Source: Plasmopara viticola (Eukaryota; Oomycota; Peronosporomycetes; Peronosporales; Peronosporaceae). Taken from it: a stretch of DNA of 64,000 nt. Both the position numbers and the translations under genes were made by a program. The notes beneath the pieces are model-generated. The model was not told the DNA's origin, did no database searches, and saw only the letters and a program-made list of their open reading frames with translations. This document shows, piece by piece, positions 13,787 to 26,300 of the stretch (positions are counted from its first letter, which is position 1; each line of letters starts with the position of its first letter). The stretch covers positions 62,001 to 126,000 of the forward strand of contig MBPM02000043.1 in NCBI GenBank assembly GCA_001695595.3. Reading direction: 5' to 3'.

Positions 13787-14292
13787 AATCCCTCTAGTTG
13801 CAGGCAATAGTTTTTAGGACTCAGACAGCTCCTTCAGCTTGCCCCTACTAGTCCCTCGTCCTTCTACTCAAGCCCCTTGACTATAAGTGCGTATGGGGAA
13901 TCTCATATGTGATATAACGTAATTTCGGACAATTCCATTGCTAGCAGTAAAGCCAGTCCCGACCAGTCTCCTTGCCGCTTAAAAAAGGATGTGTTTGTGT
14001 CTCTTCCGTCCATTATGGTTGTGTGATCAGTGCATCCACAAAACTAAGGATTAGCAGAATTTATCGCTTGAACATGGGCTGGACTTGAGCATTTAGCCAG
14101 CTAGTAGGTACAGTTACAAATTCCCACTATTGACCAGAGTCAGTCCCGACCAGGCTAGTCGTTCAATGACTGGACAAACAAGAGTATCCTCCGTGCTAGT
14201 AAAGATTGGTTCACAGGCGCGAAGTACACTGGACCGGATACTTTAAGTAGTGAGTGATTCGTGGATCGCTCATATTCTACCATATAATCAAT

Positions 14293-14310
14293 GCCACTTT
14301 TCATTTTTCC
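14293..14310 (+). promoter_or_regulatory. Oomycete-type initiator plus flanking element upstream of effector A
   Basis: The bases gccacttttcatttttcc lie 31-48 nt before the effector A ATG. The second half fits the oomycete flanking promoter element (CAWTTTNYY) exactly. The first half resembles the initiator that normally precedes it (GCTCATTYBN type). Position and order fit a transcription start just upstream of the coding region. No transcript evidence is available. Confidence 0.45.
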
Positions 14311-14340
14311 TTCAGCTGATTACTTTGAATAGCATACGCA

Positions 14341-16008
14341 ATGTCGGCCATCCGCCATCCTCTACCGTCTCTGCACAATCTCTTCATCCTGTGTGCTGCT
14401 ATACTGGTCGTATGTTCAAAGGCAGTGACCGCGACATCGAGCACTGTGGACTACCAATCCAAAGGACACTTTAAGAATTCAACTACACCCAATATCCCTG
14501 ACCGCAACGAGGAGAGGACGCTATGGCGTTGTGTTGAAGGCCTTGTTGAGCTCTTGAACAACTTCGACAACTTCTTGATGGGTACATATCCCTCCAAAGC
14601 TTCAATGGTCGACACATATCTAAAAAACACTGGTCTTCAATTTCGAGCACGCAATTCTTTTATGAGCCAAGAATTCAAGAAAGCTGTCGACAAGATTCTC
14701 GTTTTACACTCTGGTGATCACAAACTTGCGCAAGAGGCAATATTTGAAGGACTGAAACGTGCGACTCGTGCAGGGGATCGAACAGAAATGTCGTTTGAGC
14801 TAGGTCGAACTATTGGGTCATACAAGCTTGTCGACACTACTTCAACTCCATCAAGCCCAACGATTGCTAGAGCAGAAATTTTTGAAGGACATGTCGAAAG
14901 AGATGAGGCGCAAGAAAAACAAATGCGTTTCGTTCTTGGGCTTGAACCGCACCTCCTCAAATATTGGGTCAAACGTGAATTTACGTCTGGACATGTGTGG
15001 AAGGGCTTGAAGTTGGACGTCCGTAAGAGTGGGATATTCAAGAGCCCAATTTTTCGTGTGTACATCGACTATATTACTCGTCTTGAAATGAATGAGCTTG
15101 TTCGATACGACAAGGTACTGAAGGATGTGCGACGTTGGTCCATAGTATACTCGTTAGAACCCATTCCTGATCTCGTCATAGCTCAGCAGCTTGTTCATGC
15201 AGGTGCACCAAACAATGCAGACGTCGCTACTACGCATGTAATGGAGGCATTATTCCGCGACTGGAAGTTTAACAAATTGAGTCACTATCTGCTGTTTCAA
15301 CATCTATTGCCATACTTCACTTTCGAGTTGGAAAGCCTCCTGCAAGGACCGCTGAAATTATGGATTGCATATTTCGGCGGTACCGAGAATCCAGCGAGTT
15401 ACAAAATGCTGTTAGATACGATTATAAAAAGCGCAGAAAGTGGCACCCTTAGGGATGCCCCTACTGAGCTTGTGAGTTCGCGTAATTTAGAGGATCGACT
15501 TATTAAGATGAACATCGGGTTGATGAGACACGGTCCACAATTTCCTGATACAGCTGTAGGGGACTTTGCACACAGCTCCAAGCTTTTTATTCAAGCAGTA
15601 TTAGAGTACATGGAACGCGATCACGTGACGGCCAATTATATGCTCAATATCCTTGAGATCAGAGACCTCAAACACAAGGAACTTTTGGAGGATCCACGTT
15701 TGTGGACGTGGATGTCGTTCGTGATTGAAAGCTACGGTGATATAAAAAACTTTGAAAGCGCCGACCCGGAGGGACTTCGCAACAGTGCTCCTGTTAAACG
15801 AGATATTGAAACCGTGTTTGATCATTTGAACAAGCAATTGAATGACGATGAACTGCTGACATTGATAAGGAAGGCGATTGGCTGGGATCAACGATTTCGT
15901 CATCTTTTCGCTTCCAATCTTGCCAAGATGTTCAAAACAACAGGAGAAACGTCTCACAGCACACGGACTTCCCCGGTGGTCACCTACCCGAGTACAACCC
16001 GAGCTTGA
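14341..16008 (+). pseudogene. EER-motif LWY-type secreted effector-like gene, 3'-truncated (copy A)
   Basis: This reads as a 555-residue secreted protein of the oomycete effector type. Residues ~1-32 form a signal peptide (a hydrophobic LFILCAAILVV core, then TAVTA-like small residues). An EER motif sits at 57-59 (RNEERT), but there is no canonical RxLR before it. Helical LWY-like modules follow around 207-245 (Trp209), 308-345 (Trp308, Trp341) and 423-465 (Trp455, Trp457). Compared with copy B, a 70-bp insertion at 15,957-16,026 shifts the frame and causes a stop at 16,006. The lost C-terminal module remains readable at 16,027-16,195 in another frame, followed by a deletion of about 125 bp. 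About 535 residues are collinear with copy B, so a shortened product is possible. Such effectors are secreted to act in the plant host; that role is inferred from family resemblance. Confidence 0.75.
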
Positions 16009-16026
16009 ATTCACACAAAGCCACGA
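15957..16026 (+). other. 70-bp insertion disrupting effector copy A
   Basis: Copy B reads straight across this place (about 35,516/35,517). The insert is not a multiple of three and its ends are not GT/AG, so exact removal as a normal intron would not restore the copy B reading. No target duplication or match elsewhere in the window was seen. Confidence 0.8.
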
Positions 16027-16320
16027 TGACGTTTTTTCGCTTCTCGGACTGCGTGTTCCCGTAGAGACTTTACATGTGATGGATGAGTTTCTTTTCTGGT
16101 TTAATTTTGTCATTGAAACTTCAGAAAACGAAGTCATAGTGACCTTAGAGATGCACAAGATACTACGAGTGATGTACGACAAGGATGAGGTACAATGACC
16201 GACTTTCGATAAAGTGATTAAAACGCAATGAGTGAGCCCATTACCTTTCGACTCATAAAAGAGTCCACTATGGGAAGAAGGTAAGTGCTTCATTGGCCTC
16301 AGGCTTTAGCTGATGCATAG
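16027..16320 (+). pseudogene. Detached 3' remnant of effector copy A
   Basis: This aligns with 35,517-35,975 of copy B. It is readable up to about 16,195 (a DVFSLLGL-type segment, then FWFNFV) in the frame of copy B. It then lacks the equivalent of about 35,741-35,865 and has further small changes before the shared stop-codon region near 16,310. There is no start codon of its own in a suitable context. Confidence 0.7.
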
Positions 16321-19300
16321 AAGTTAATACATTTCATCTCTGTTATTGGACGTCTTCAATAATCGTGTTTGGTTACTTAATTACAAGCAGCCTCTCACGC
16401 ACGATTTTTAAATGTGGCTCGACCGCGACGGCATACGTGCCATCACAATAGTACTCCTGTTGTTGACTTTCACCAATCTATCTGGGCATTCAACCTGCTG
16501 TTTGCCATGTGCCACTTGCGCCATAAAGATCATGGAGAGTCTTGAGTACTAAGCTATTGCTGTGCGTAGTACGTAATCTTTGTACCTGAACAAAGAATTC
16601 GGAAGATCATCAGAGAAGCGTGCTTCATATGACACGCACGCGAAAGCGTAAGGCCACGTTATTTGTGCAAGACGTCGCGACCCACAAGGGGAACTTGTCA
16701 GTATCTTACCAAGCCGTACAGCCTTGCTACGTGGGTTTGACAGATGGTGGTCGATGAACAAGCGCAATATTCAAAGTGTGTCACTGCGATTAATTTTAAT
16801 GCAAGTATTCATCAATTACAGCATCTACAGCGACTAATATGAACAATGTATCGTGAGACCTAACAGCGCGCTTGCAAGTAATCTGTCGAAAGTGTTGGCC
16901 TTTACGAGTTTTTAATTGACTGGCAAATACTTGTTTTATTATGATTCCGGAAGGTTTAATATTAAACAATTGTGGCCGCTTATGCAACAAAGGTTCCCTG
17001 TAATTACAGAGTAGATAATCAAAAATCAGAGTTAGAAGGGACAACATGTAAGTGTGCCAGGGTGTTTTACAATGAGAACATGCAGAAATTTGTAAGATTT
17101 CCCGGCGAACAGCCGTCGTTCGACAAGCGCAATAGAATGCAATTTAAAGACTGATTTGTTATGGCAATTTTTTTACCTTAATTTTACTACATTATTGCAT
17201 ATGTACTACTATATTGTATCTGAAGTGTAGGCAAGGACTTCATCATCCCAAAATTTTTCGAATTATCTCAAAAATTGGGTGCGCCAAATCACCATTCTTT
17301 CAAAGCTTCTCTAAAAGACAGCTTTTCGCCAAAAAAAACGCTCTTGCAAAACTCGCCTGGCATTTTGACAGCGAAGATGCCTCAAATTAGAGACATTAAA
17401 GTCGAAAAGGCTTCGTCTGTCGAGATTAAGCCATAAATAGTGTAAACTTTTTAATAGTCTCACTGGCTATGTAGAAATATCACCCGCCAAGACAGGGAAG
17501 TCCATGACGATTTCGTCAACGCTAGGGACTCATGTTAGAAGGGTATAGCCAGAGACGGCGAAGAATCAGTGCATTAATGAGTTGGACCTAGCGATATTTT
17601 ATGCGATTCACCCTCCCTCAAAAAAACACGTCCCGTAAAAGGTGTTAGGAAACTCAGGTCTGACTCGAAAGAAAAGCATTTTGGACGAGTACTACTCGTC
17701 TAATGCAGGTCATGGCGCCGAGGAGTATGCTCATCTGCTTCATGCACCGCGAGGTCTCTCGTAAGGCCGCTACCAGCGTGGCGTTAGTAAAAAAAACCTT
17801 AGTTCAAGAAGATTTGTTGCTTTAGCGCTGCCTATACATACTTATTAAGCACCAGAAGTAGTTGTCGTTGGATGTTTCACTCGGCTCGTAAGAAGCCTAA
17901 ATACAAGGTTATATTTGCCACTACAGTTCTAAGTGGCAAACTATGGAATCCCATACTAGAATTAGGCGAACGGTCAGAGAGTAACAATTTAACCTCAACA
18001 ACATTTACGACCGTGGACTTATGTTCAAGTGGCGACAACAAATCTCAAACTGTATTGTACCCAATGTACAGACAGGCATTGAAAGCGTGATTTCGGGCGC
18101 GGTTATAACGTCGCTGCCGCCATACCCCAATATGCGGACGACAGAACGCAGATGACGTACGAGGCGCCCATTGTTTCAAAGGCAAAAAACCGCTTCAGCA
18201 AGTTATGTGAGGCTGAACAGCCGTGCCAGTTTTTGGCACTCATCTACGTTACAACACAATTTACATGCTGTCAAGCAGGGCCGGAGCGCTTCGGCCTCGT
18301 GCTTTTTCAAAAAGAAGCAACAGCTCGTGCGCGACTAAATGCGTACGCTCAAAATTGCTCTTCGGATCAATCTGGCTTTATACCACAGCTTCTTTAAAGC
18401 AGTAAGGGCTAATCAGAAGAAGGTGAATTTCCTTGACCTAAATCGACAATCGCAGTTCTCGGCGCGACGTAAAAAGCTGCCTCGAAAAGTCACTTATCAT
18501 CGTAGTGAGCTTCAGAAGCGGCCGGTTGTTCTGCGTGAACAGCTCAATAAATTGCGCAATCCTAGACCTAATGAGCAATACAGCTGTGATTACGGTCAAT
18601 TTCAGCCTCTACATAGCCATCTATACACACCTTGGTAGCAAGATCAAGCGCAGAGGCGCTCAAACAATTAGTAGGGAGCCATGACATTTACTAAACTCGG
18701 GGTCTTGAAGATCTAAATAACTCTTCAAACGCAATGCGTGCAATGTTGGGTGCACTTCAAATAAGCCAATGACCCAGATAAGTAAAAGTTTTGATAAAAA
18801 AAGTGTTACTTCTTGCTCGTCAATACCAAACGTATCCTCTTGAGCGTTAGTTGAAACGTATGTAATAATTATTTATTCTTCCAAGTAAGCTGATTGAATT
18901 TTTTCTCATATCATGTTGGCCGAGCCGAAATCGCATTCACTCATTCTTGGTCTGCGCAAATTTATGGTGGCGTGCAATGTTGCGGAGTCCAACATTCTTA
19001 CTGCCAAGAATACTCATTAATAGTATTGGCGGGAAGTCTATTGGTCCTCGTGACCTCAAAACTTGCTTAATCGATCGAAATAAAATCAAACAGTCACTTC
19101 AGAACGGCTATAGATGTGTATACCGCAAACGTTTTCTCGGGAAGTAAATTGGTCAAAACGACTGAGTGGTCCCACGAATAAAAAGAACCAAGGCGCTTAA
19201 ATGACATCACTAACAACTTCCATTTCATGCTTCGAGACATGCTTATCGTCATTGGTAGTCCCTCGTTTGGATTCGATAATCGGCTTGGTGCATTGAACAT

Positions 19301-19371
19301 CAAGTCCTTCCTTAGTTTAATAACTTTAAAGAAACCCTTGCAGCTTTTAGCTTATTACAGTGATGAACAAT
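16320..19371. other. Decayed sequence downstream of effector A
   Basis: This is collinear with 36,957-40,080 of unit B. There are no intact genes. The best coding-like relic is 18,339-18,638. A second relic (18,947-19,147) shares a GPRDLKTCL segment with 39,589-39,816 of unit B. Confidence 0.55.
18339..18638 (+). pseudogene. Relic Arg/Leu-rich ORF (copy A)
   Basis: This 99-codon open run matches 38,951-39,328 in unit B (125 codons). Both share LDLNRQSQFSARR, then a stretch with SELQKRPVVLREQLN, and end after a Tyr/His/Pro-rich tail. It is the best-kept reading in this part of the unit and looks like the C-terminus of a decayed protein. No family is recognised. Confidence 0.3.
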
Positions 19372-22300
19372 TGCCATTATATTAAATTTCGAGAACCAAA
19401 ACTTAGTGACGAGTGCGAAGATCACTTTTCGCATCACGTCATGCGTTGGCTTTTTGACGACGAAGGCTCAATAATCTATCATTGCTTATGTGGTAGTGCT
19501 TATTGCCTTGTAGCGCTGTACTATAATTGTGGCCTGATATCAATCTCTTGCCTAATTCCTTTATCCGGTATGACGAGTCTCTTGATTTTACAGTTGAGCA
19601 TTTTCTTGCAAGCGCATAGCTTTGGATTCCATCAGGATTTTTGGACCGAAGGTGCAATGAACGCTGCCTAAGAATCTGCACTAAAAAATCTTTGTTTTAA
19701 ATGGAGGATAAACTTTTACTCGAGAATTTTTTCATCTTCAAAGAGGGCAGCTTAGAAAGTCAATTTTGTCTTGACTTAGGTCTTAACGTCCTTGAAGGCG
19801 TAAAAGATTTCGTTGGAGAATTAATTGATTGCATTTACCTAAAGGCATTGTTTGTTTGCAATATGGACATATATGACTTTTTGTCGTGGCTAGAAATGCG
19901 CTAGAAGGCGAAGAAAGGCTTTAGATGCCAGCTGCTAAATCCCGTACACCGCACCTTTTGGCTTTACTTTGTTTTGAACACGGATCTTTTCAGCAGGCTT
20001 ACACTCGAACAAGTATGGGATGTACTGATACCACGAATATGTCCATAAGTTAGACATGACTTCGTCACCAAAATCTTCCATAACGGGAGCTCACGATTTG
20101 CCGACAGCTTCTGCTACCCGAAGACGCTGAAATTAAGCTACCAGTGAGGGTAAGATAGCTCTACAGGTGTGTAATAAAGATTATTTTGCAGTGGGTTGAA
20201 AAATTGCAAAATGAGAGCGGAAATGCAGTACTAATTTTATCCCTGTGTGTCACAAAAGACCTCGTGGCTGACAAAGAGTCCTAAACTACTTATATAACTG
20301 ATCGCTCAGCGGGTCGTTGTGTCACGGTAAGCGCGCTCAAGCAAAAACACGAAAGGTTACTAAATCTCAAAATGCTCGAAGCTACATAATTTGATAGGAA
20401 ACAAGAAATATTGCAGGGGTGGTGCTAATACAGCCACATGCACCAACGATAAACAAATTATTGGCGTTGATGGGTGGGACCACATTGGCTATGTTTCATC
20501 TAAAATTTCGGTGGTGCTCACGTGACAAACGGTAACTGTCCTAAAGGAGCGTTCCGTGGTATAAAATTATATAGGTGCAAGGCCAGGAAGTGCAGACAAG
20601 ATACAGACTTTTGGCACTGCATGGGGCTTATGACAATTGCATTGAAGCCTACTACGTCGTCGTGGGTCACACTAAGCTCTTATAATTGCAAAGAGCGATG
20701 ATGAATGAGGCAATCCGCATTACTTATAAACGCGTTACAGCCACAAACAGGCTTTTTCTTTCAAAATGCTGTAAGTGAACAATCTTTTGCCCGAGAAGTA
20801 ATATCCGCAGGCCACCTGACTAAAACAAGAGCACATAATTCATACCAATCTCGAAAGTTCATGCGTTTGTTCTCTTTAAGGGCTTTAGATTGCTGGTAGA
20901 AGCCTCATTCTCAGAGCCATGGAAGCGCTAAATCGTGTGCCCTAGGTAGAAACTAGTAAGAGGTTGTGGCTGATACTCACTGGGTGTGTTTATTCTTCAG
21001 AGTTTGACAGGTCTCGATGGTGAAAGCAGCTGTGGTGAGTTGCTAGCTGGAACTGTTACGATGAAAATGTATAAAGAGCCATTTTATGACTATGTAAAGT
21101 CCCGCTTGTCCAAAATTTTGTGCGCCGACGAACATAAAAGTCAACTTAAGCGATTCAGCGAGCTTAAGCCTTTTAAGCAGCTTTACGAATGAAGAGACGC
21201 GCGGAATAGATGGTCGGTGGAGTACAATGACCCTGAAAATATGGCGGAAAAAAATGCATGATTTTCGACCTTTTCTAGCAAGAGCCTATATACTTCAATA
21301 TATTGTCGTAAATGCAGGGATATAGATAGAGCGGTCGCAATTATTTAAGCTGAAGTTTGAGCTGAACTTATATGTATAGCCATTGCCCCCCAGGATTAGC
21401 CTGCGTTCTCGTATGCTCGACATTTCATCTATGCATTCCTGTCTGGATGGGATACGTGCACCGCGCGTTACAGAGTGCTTTGACATGTTTTCTCTATCGT
21501 ACGAGTAGAAGATCGTTGGATCAGCAAAGAATTATATTACAGCTTGCCCGAATTGTTTGATGAACCTATATCTCAATCATATACGAGATCAAATCCTTAT
21601 TCACTTTGCCCAATGATTCCCAATATTTTTGTGGGATCGTGCTGGCTTTTGCACGTTTTCCGCTCAAAAAGCACTGAAAGCAATTTTACGATATGCAATA
21701 CCATGTAAGGGATGTAGGAGTTACATGTCGGTGTGTGTCACCCTAATTTGATCCTACTAGGTATCACAATTTCGTAGCTCCTTACACCGAGAAGGTGTGC
21801 AGGGAGATCGAAAACTGGTTCGTGAGAAACCCCCAAACTTAAAAGGATAAACGTGCGAAATAGATTGCAGTTTCAATACTAATTTATTGAATATGTCGCT
21901 TATCCTGTTTAAGGTTTGCTAGTAAATTAGTATATACACTCTATTGATTCTAAAGTATTGGCAGGGAATAATCCATTTTGGTTTCCTTTGAAATATATCA
22001 GAATGCAAAGAGATAGGCTTTTGCCATAACACCTCGGCTTTGTGTAGCGATTCGTTGCATTTTCCCCCACAAAAGTTGATGTGTATAGTCTAGGATGAGT
22101 ACATAAAGCCGGCTTCATCATAACAGCAACCAAAGAGGCAGCAAAGGAGCCTGTCGGTTGGTTGGATCATCTCATGATGACCAACTCAATTTGATAAAGT
22201 TGGCTGGACCTCTACAAGTGTCGCTACACTAAAAATTACATTCAAACTTAAGGCTGAGCCAGTGCCGTGAGAAGTAAGCTTAATAAGATCCCCGATCATA

Positions 22301-22858
22301 GTTGCGCTCAGGCCGAGGAGGCTTTGAAAGACATCATGGCGGGGATCGCGCGTCTATCGTTCTTTCTCACCTGGCGAATACATCTTCGATCGATATAGGG
22401 GCCAAGGAGAATCCTCAGGTAAATGACAGGCTGTCAGAACAAAATAACTACCGGGAAGATCCTACATGGCACAAGACTTGACGTTAGACTCACCAATTTT
22501 GCAAAAGGTGTTACTCAAAAGCGTAAGGAATTCAATCCTTATACTGCTGTCGCTTTGAGCTAAAATGATCAGCATCTTTATGCCCGACCAAGCTTGCCGT
22601 GACTGAGCGTACGAGTGCGAAGCTCACGAGCTGAGCTCATCTCAACTATCAAGGTGGGGCAATTGGAGCAGGGCTTCACTGATGACCAAAGCCTAGTATC
22701 TACCTGAGCAAATTTGTATCAAAAGTATTGCTCGATTTACACATTGACATTGCTGAAGCTGTCAAAAGGACGATCGGATAAGGTAAAATCTTGTACTTTT
22801 TACTTAGCACTTGAATTGTTTTTACTGGCCTCAGAGGTCTCGTGGGGTGTGAGGCCGG

Positions 22859-23350
22859 ATGTATTATTGCTCTTTTGGGCCGTCATCGTGCTCAGTGTTT
22901 GTATTAGAAGACTTCGCGCGGGACCAAGACCCTGACTCGTGGAGCCGCAATTTCTTTACTATGGGCAATCGCGGAGGCTTGGACCCAATACCAGGTACAA
23001 TCTCGGTCGGTTCGACAGGTACAAACATATATTCGCTGGGAATGCAGTTTCCTACTCAAACACCGTCTTCTGCACCTGTGTCATATTTCTTTAAAGCTGA
23101 GCTTTGTCGAGCACCGTCGCTCGATACTCATTAAGGAACGAATTGCGTGATGAATGTAAGGTTTATAGTGGTCCCTCGTGAGCACGAAGTGTGTGCGTCT
23201 CGAGTTTATGCGTGTGGTGATCAGGTCAGCTTGGTTCTCGCAAAAAATCATTATAGATTCTTCTACGAGGCTTATCAGTCTACTGCCCCACGAGAAGGGC
23301 TTAAATTTTGTCTCGCCATAAACTCTTCGACTCCGGTTATGTTAGGCTGA
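22859..23350 (+). pseudogene. Two consecutive relic ORFs in one region (unit B)
   Basis: Open runs at 22,859-23,134 and 23,147-23,350 follow one another in different frames (offset by a 12-nt gap). The corresponding unit A stretch (about 3,690-4,077) reads similarly, with NFFTMGNRGG and a later VPREHEVC or VPCEHEVC segment. Two copies with the same order of segments suggest one ancestral reading frame now broken. The product is unknown. Confidence 0.3.
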
Positions 23351-26300
23351 AAACATAAAGCTAAGGCTCTGCCGAGTTGTCACTCGGCGGTATTACTGAG
23401 GAGTCTTGTGTGGCTCGAGCACAAATCGTGTCATGAAAGAATTGCAGGTACCAAATTTAGACGACGCACTTGAGAAAAAATGCGAAGCACAAGGCAGTCA
23501 AGTAGTATAAAGTCTGCGTATCAAAATAGGCTTTGAGACTTATTTAGCTGTATTGCGAGCTTATGTGAAACGCCTATCTCATTGTCGGATTGTCAGACCA
23601 TTCTCGAAAAAAGTCATGAGATGTATGGACCGAATGAGTTTCTCTTCGTAATGGAATTGAGTGTGACAGAGTCATGTCAGTGTTTGCCATAATTAAAACA
23701 AAACCATTTCATGTTTCACAAGACTAGCAATGTTTTATCTGTAAGTAAATTTGTAATATTTACTACCTAGCAGCTTAGATAAGCACATCATGCTTTCGAT
23801 ATCATTACTTATGTATATTGGCAGGAATATCAATGTGAGTTAGCAGCTGCATCACAAGTGATAACTTTATATTTGACCAAATTTAAGAAACAAAGTCCGG
23901 TCTACTAAACAATATAAGGCTTTGGATTGAAACTAATATTAGGTCTTGGAGTCTGGCAAACCGCGATTGACGTCTTGTGTTGGCTTAAGGAATCGAATGC
24001 AGGCCAAAGTTCAGCAGAACTCACGCTTTACTACAACAAAATGGCTTATTGGACACCAGTAGACTTCAGCCCGAGAAATTATTCGCCAGTGCGCCGAGTT
24101 TCTCGGGCCGAAGTCTATCAAGACCTAAACCACTGCTGCTTGAGCTTCTTTCAAGATGGATTAGACTCTTAAAAGCTAAGCTTTTATGCTCCATACCCAT
24201 TTTTGGGACTAAGATCGTGGCAACAACTCCCTAACACATCTTCAGAGCCCTTGAGCGTGACGAAATTCTTTTTTCGTCGGTTCTTTAGAAGAATGCACAA
24301 ATTGTGTGCTCTCGCCTGCCATAAGTAGCGGACTTTGCTTTGTTTGGTAACGCTCAAGGACAATAAGATTAGGTTGGAGTCTGCAGATTTATGAAATTAC
24401 TCTTCCGTGGCATGTACACCACCGAGGAATTAAACTTATTCGACATTTTTGAGAAGCAAGCATGCTTGTGGTTTTGCATGTGTATTAGAACGCTTTTGAA
24501 GGACTCTATTGACTCCGTAGCGTGTCAGCTTGAGGCCAGCCACAGCACAGTCAGCTCAATTACTTTACGAAACAAAATTTCAGCAGTAGATGCCTTTAAG
24601 TGCAGTCGAGGAAGTGCAAGTACAGAAGGAGCTCAAACCTTGTTGGAAAAAAGTTGCTCTTGAATGTTTTTTCGTGGGCTCCAGCATGCAAACACTTAGA
24701 TGAGGTTCCTTCAAAAGTAAGCTATCTTTTAGATAAAGAAGGAAAATGAGTGCGATCGCCGCGCGCGCCGTATCATTTGTGGTCATGTCCGCTTCTGTGG
24801 CCGTTAAAAACTTATTCGATCAGATCTAATCTTGCTTTTTCTTCTTTTGGAAACGAAAACCTAACGATCTATTAGATAGGACCGGTCAAGCCACGTGCTT
24901 CGACCCTAGAATAAAAGATTTGCTTGTAAAAACTGTGACTTTATCAAGCTGCTTTGCAGCAGAAATGGCTGGGAAAGCATCTACCTCGTCAAGCCCATAA
25001 AAATCAGCGTTTGTAAGAAACGATACTTTTTATCTTAAATTCTTCGAGCTGTTAAGAAATACATTTCTTCCGCGTAGAGGTCGGATTGTCTACGGAGTAA
25101 TACAAGGCGTGGTGTGGTCAAGCAGCACCTTTCACAGATTAGGCGTGCAGAAAGTTAAAGGTCCTTCAGTGCAAATTTATTTTATCACTAGTCTTGGCTG
25201 TACTGGAGTAAAGTGTGCCCCTCACAGACCGCTTTTTTGGCTAGTACAATATTAAACGTTTTGATCATTTCTTTTATTCGCGATTATCGACTGGATTTGC
25301 CTTCGCAAATTAGGCAGAAATTCAAGAAAAATGCAATGATGCATACTGGTAGACTGCATATTATAATGTTTTCAAAAATGTCTAACTAAATTCCAAAATG
25401 TGAAAAAAAATCAAAAGCATGAATACGTTAGCCGAACAAGTAGATGAAAGCGATTCTTTATTTCCCACGAGAATTGTGCTGAAGCGCAAAGTGCAATATA
25501 CTGAAAGTTGTGAATGATATACGAAAAACTGAAAGGCGCAAGTATAAATCGGGGAATGTTGAGAATGGGAGAAATGGGAGAATATTTGTCAGAAAGCAAA
25601 TATGGATCCCGACCAAAGTTTACGCGCTATTCATCACTGGATGCAATAAGTTATGATACAAGTCGGGTATGACCACTTGTTGGCGGGTAGGTTAATACTC
25701 AAAACATTCGTTGACAATGGAGACAAAGCATCGTCAAACATTGTAATATGTTTTCTCAGCATAAAGAGGAAGTGCGTCAAATACTGCTTTGTGACGAATA
25801 AATCATTGAGTGCGCAAAATAACGCAACGAAGAACCTCGAAAAGACAGACCGGTGTAAGGGTACCAAAAGCAGCCTAGTATCTAACAAATATCACTGACT
25901 AAAGAAAAAAAACGTGTGATCAGTCGATTGTGAGGCTGACAGTCGAGGAAAATGGAAGGAGGGAGGGGCGTCATAGATGTCAAGCCATGCAGCAGTCCAT
26001 AGAAAGATAAAGACAAGTTTGAGCTGATGTGCACCCATGAACATAATGTACAGCATCGGTGCGTCAGCGGTACTCGTGCCAAAAACCAAGTCCAATAAGC
26101 TGAAGCTGAAAAAAAAGTCGGCATTTGAGGGATGAAGATCGCGCTGGAGATGATGCTCAGAAATTAGTGGTTTGGCTAGAGTCTAATGTCAGGAGCGCGG
26201 CGTTGATATAGTAGATGTGACAAGGAGTCTTGGGCAATACAATTTTTTTGGTCACGATTTACAAGGCGTATTTATATCTTGACCATCAAAAGCCCACATG

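Larger units (their letters stand above)
1..14250. other. Decayed, unassigned sequence of unit A
   Basis: No intact gene is recognised. The stretch is AT-rich, and all frames are closed by stops, with open runs rarely above 100 codons. Coding-like fragments recur at matching places in unit B, and for the first part in unit C. Examples are 1,152-1,340, 1,369-1,563, 2,968-3,183, 3,450-3,671, 3,892-4,077, 7,864-8,142 and 10,133-10,345 on the + strand, and 10,555-10,872 and 10,938-11,141 on the - strand. Indels between copies shift their frames, so they behave as relics rather than genes. I could not match any of them to a protein family. Confidence 0.6.
1..19371. repeat. Tandem segmental repeat, unit A
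   Basis: The sequence at position 1 recurs at 19,372 and again at 40,081, in direct orientation. Collinear matches run through the whole interval: for example, 1,021-1,140 matches 20,385-20,520, 7,800-8,220 matches 27,060-27,487, and the effector gene at 14,341 matches 33,901. By eye the identity of A to B is roughly 85-90 %, with many small indels. The unit boundary at base 1 is only the window edge; the real junction of the array may lie to the left. Unit A lacks the SINE-like and MULE insertions found in unit B, which explains most of its shorter length. Confidence 0.93.

Noticed and set aside
14437..14520. A canonical RxLR motif in the effectors
   Set aside because: Only the EER is present; the stretch before it (YQSKGHFKN) does not contain Arg-X-Leu-Arg.
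15957..16026. The 70-bp insertion as an intron
   Set aside because: Its ends are not GT/AG and no canonical splice pair would restore the copy B reading exactly.
15601..16293. 230-codon - strand open frame over effector copy A
   Set aside because: It is antisense to the conserved effector frame, and the counterpart in unit B (35,161-35,544) is much shorter.
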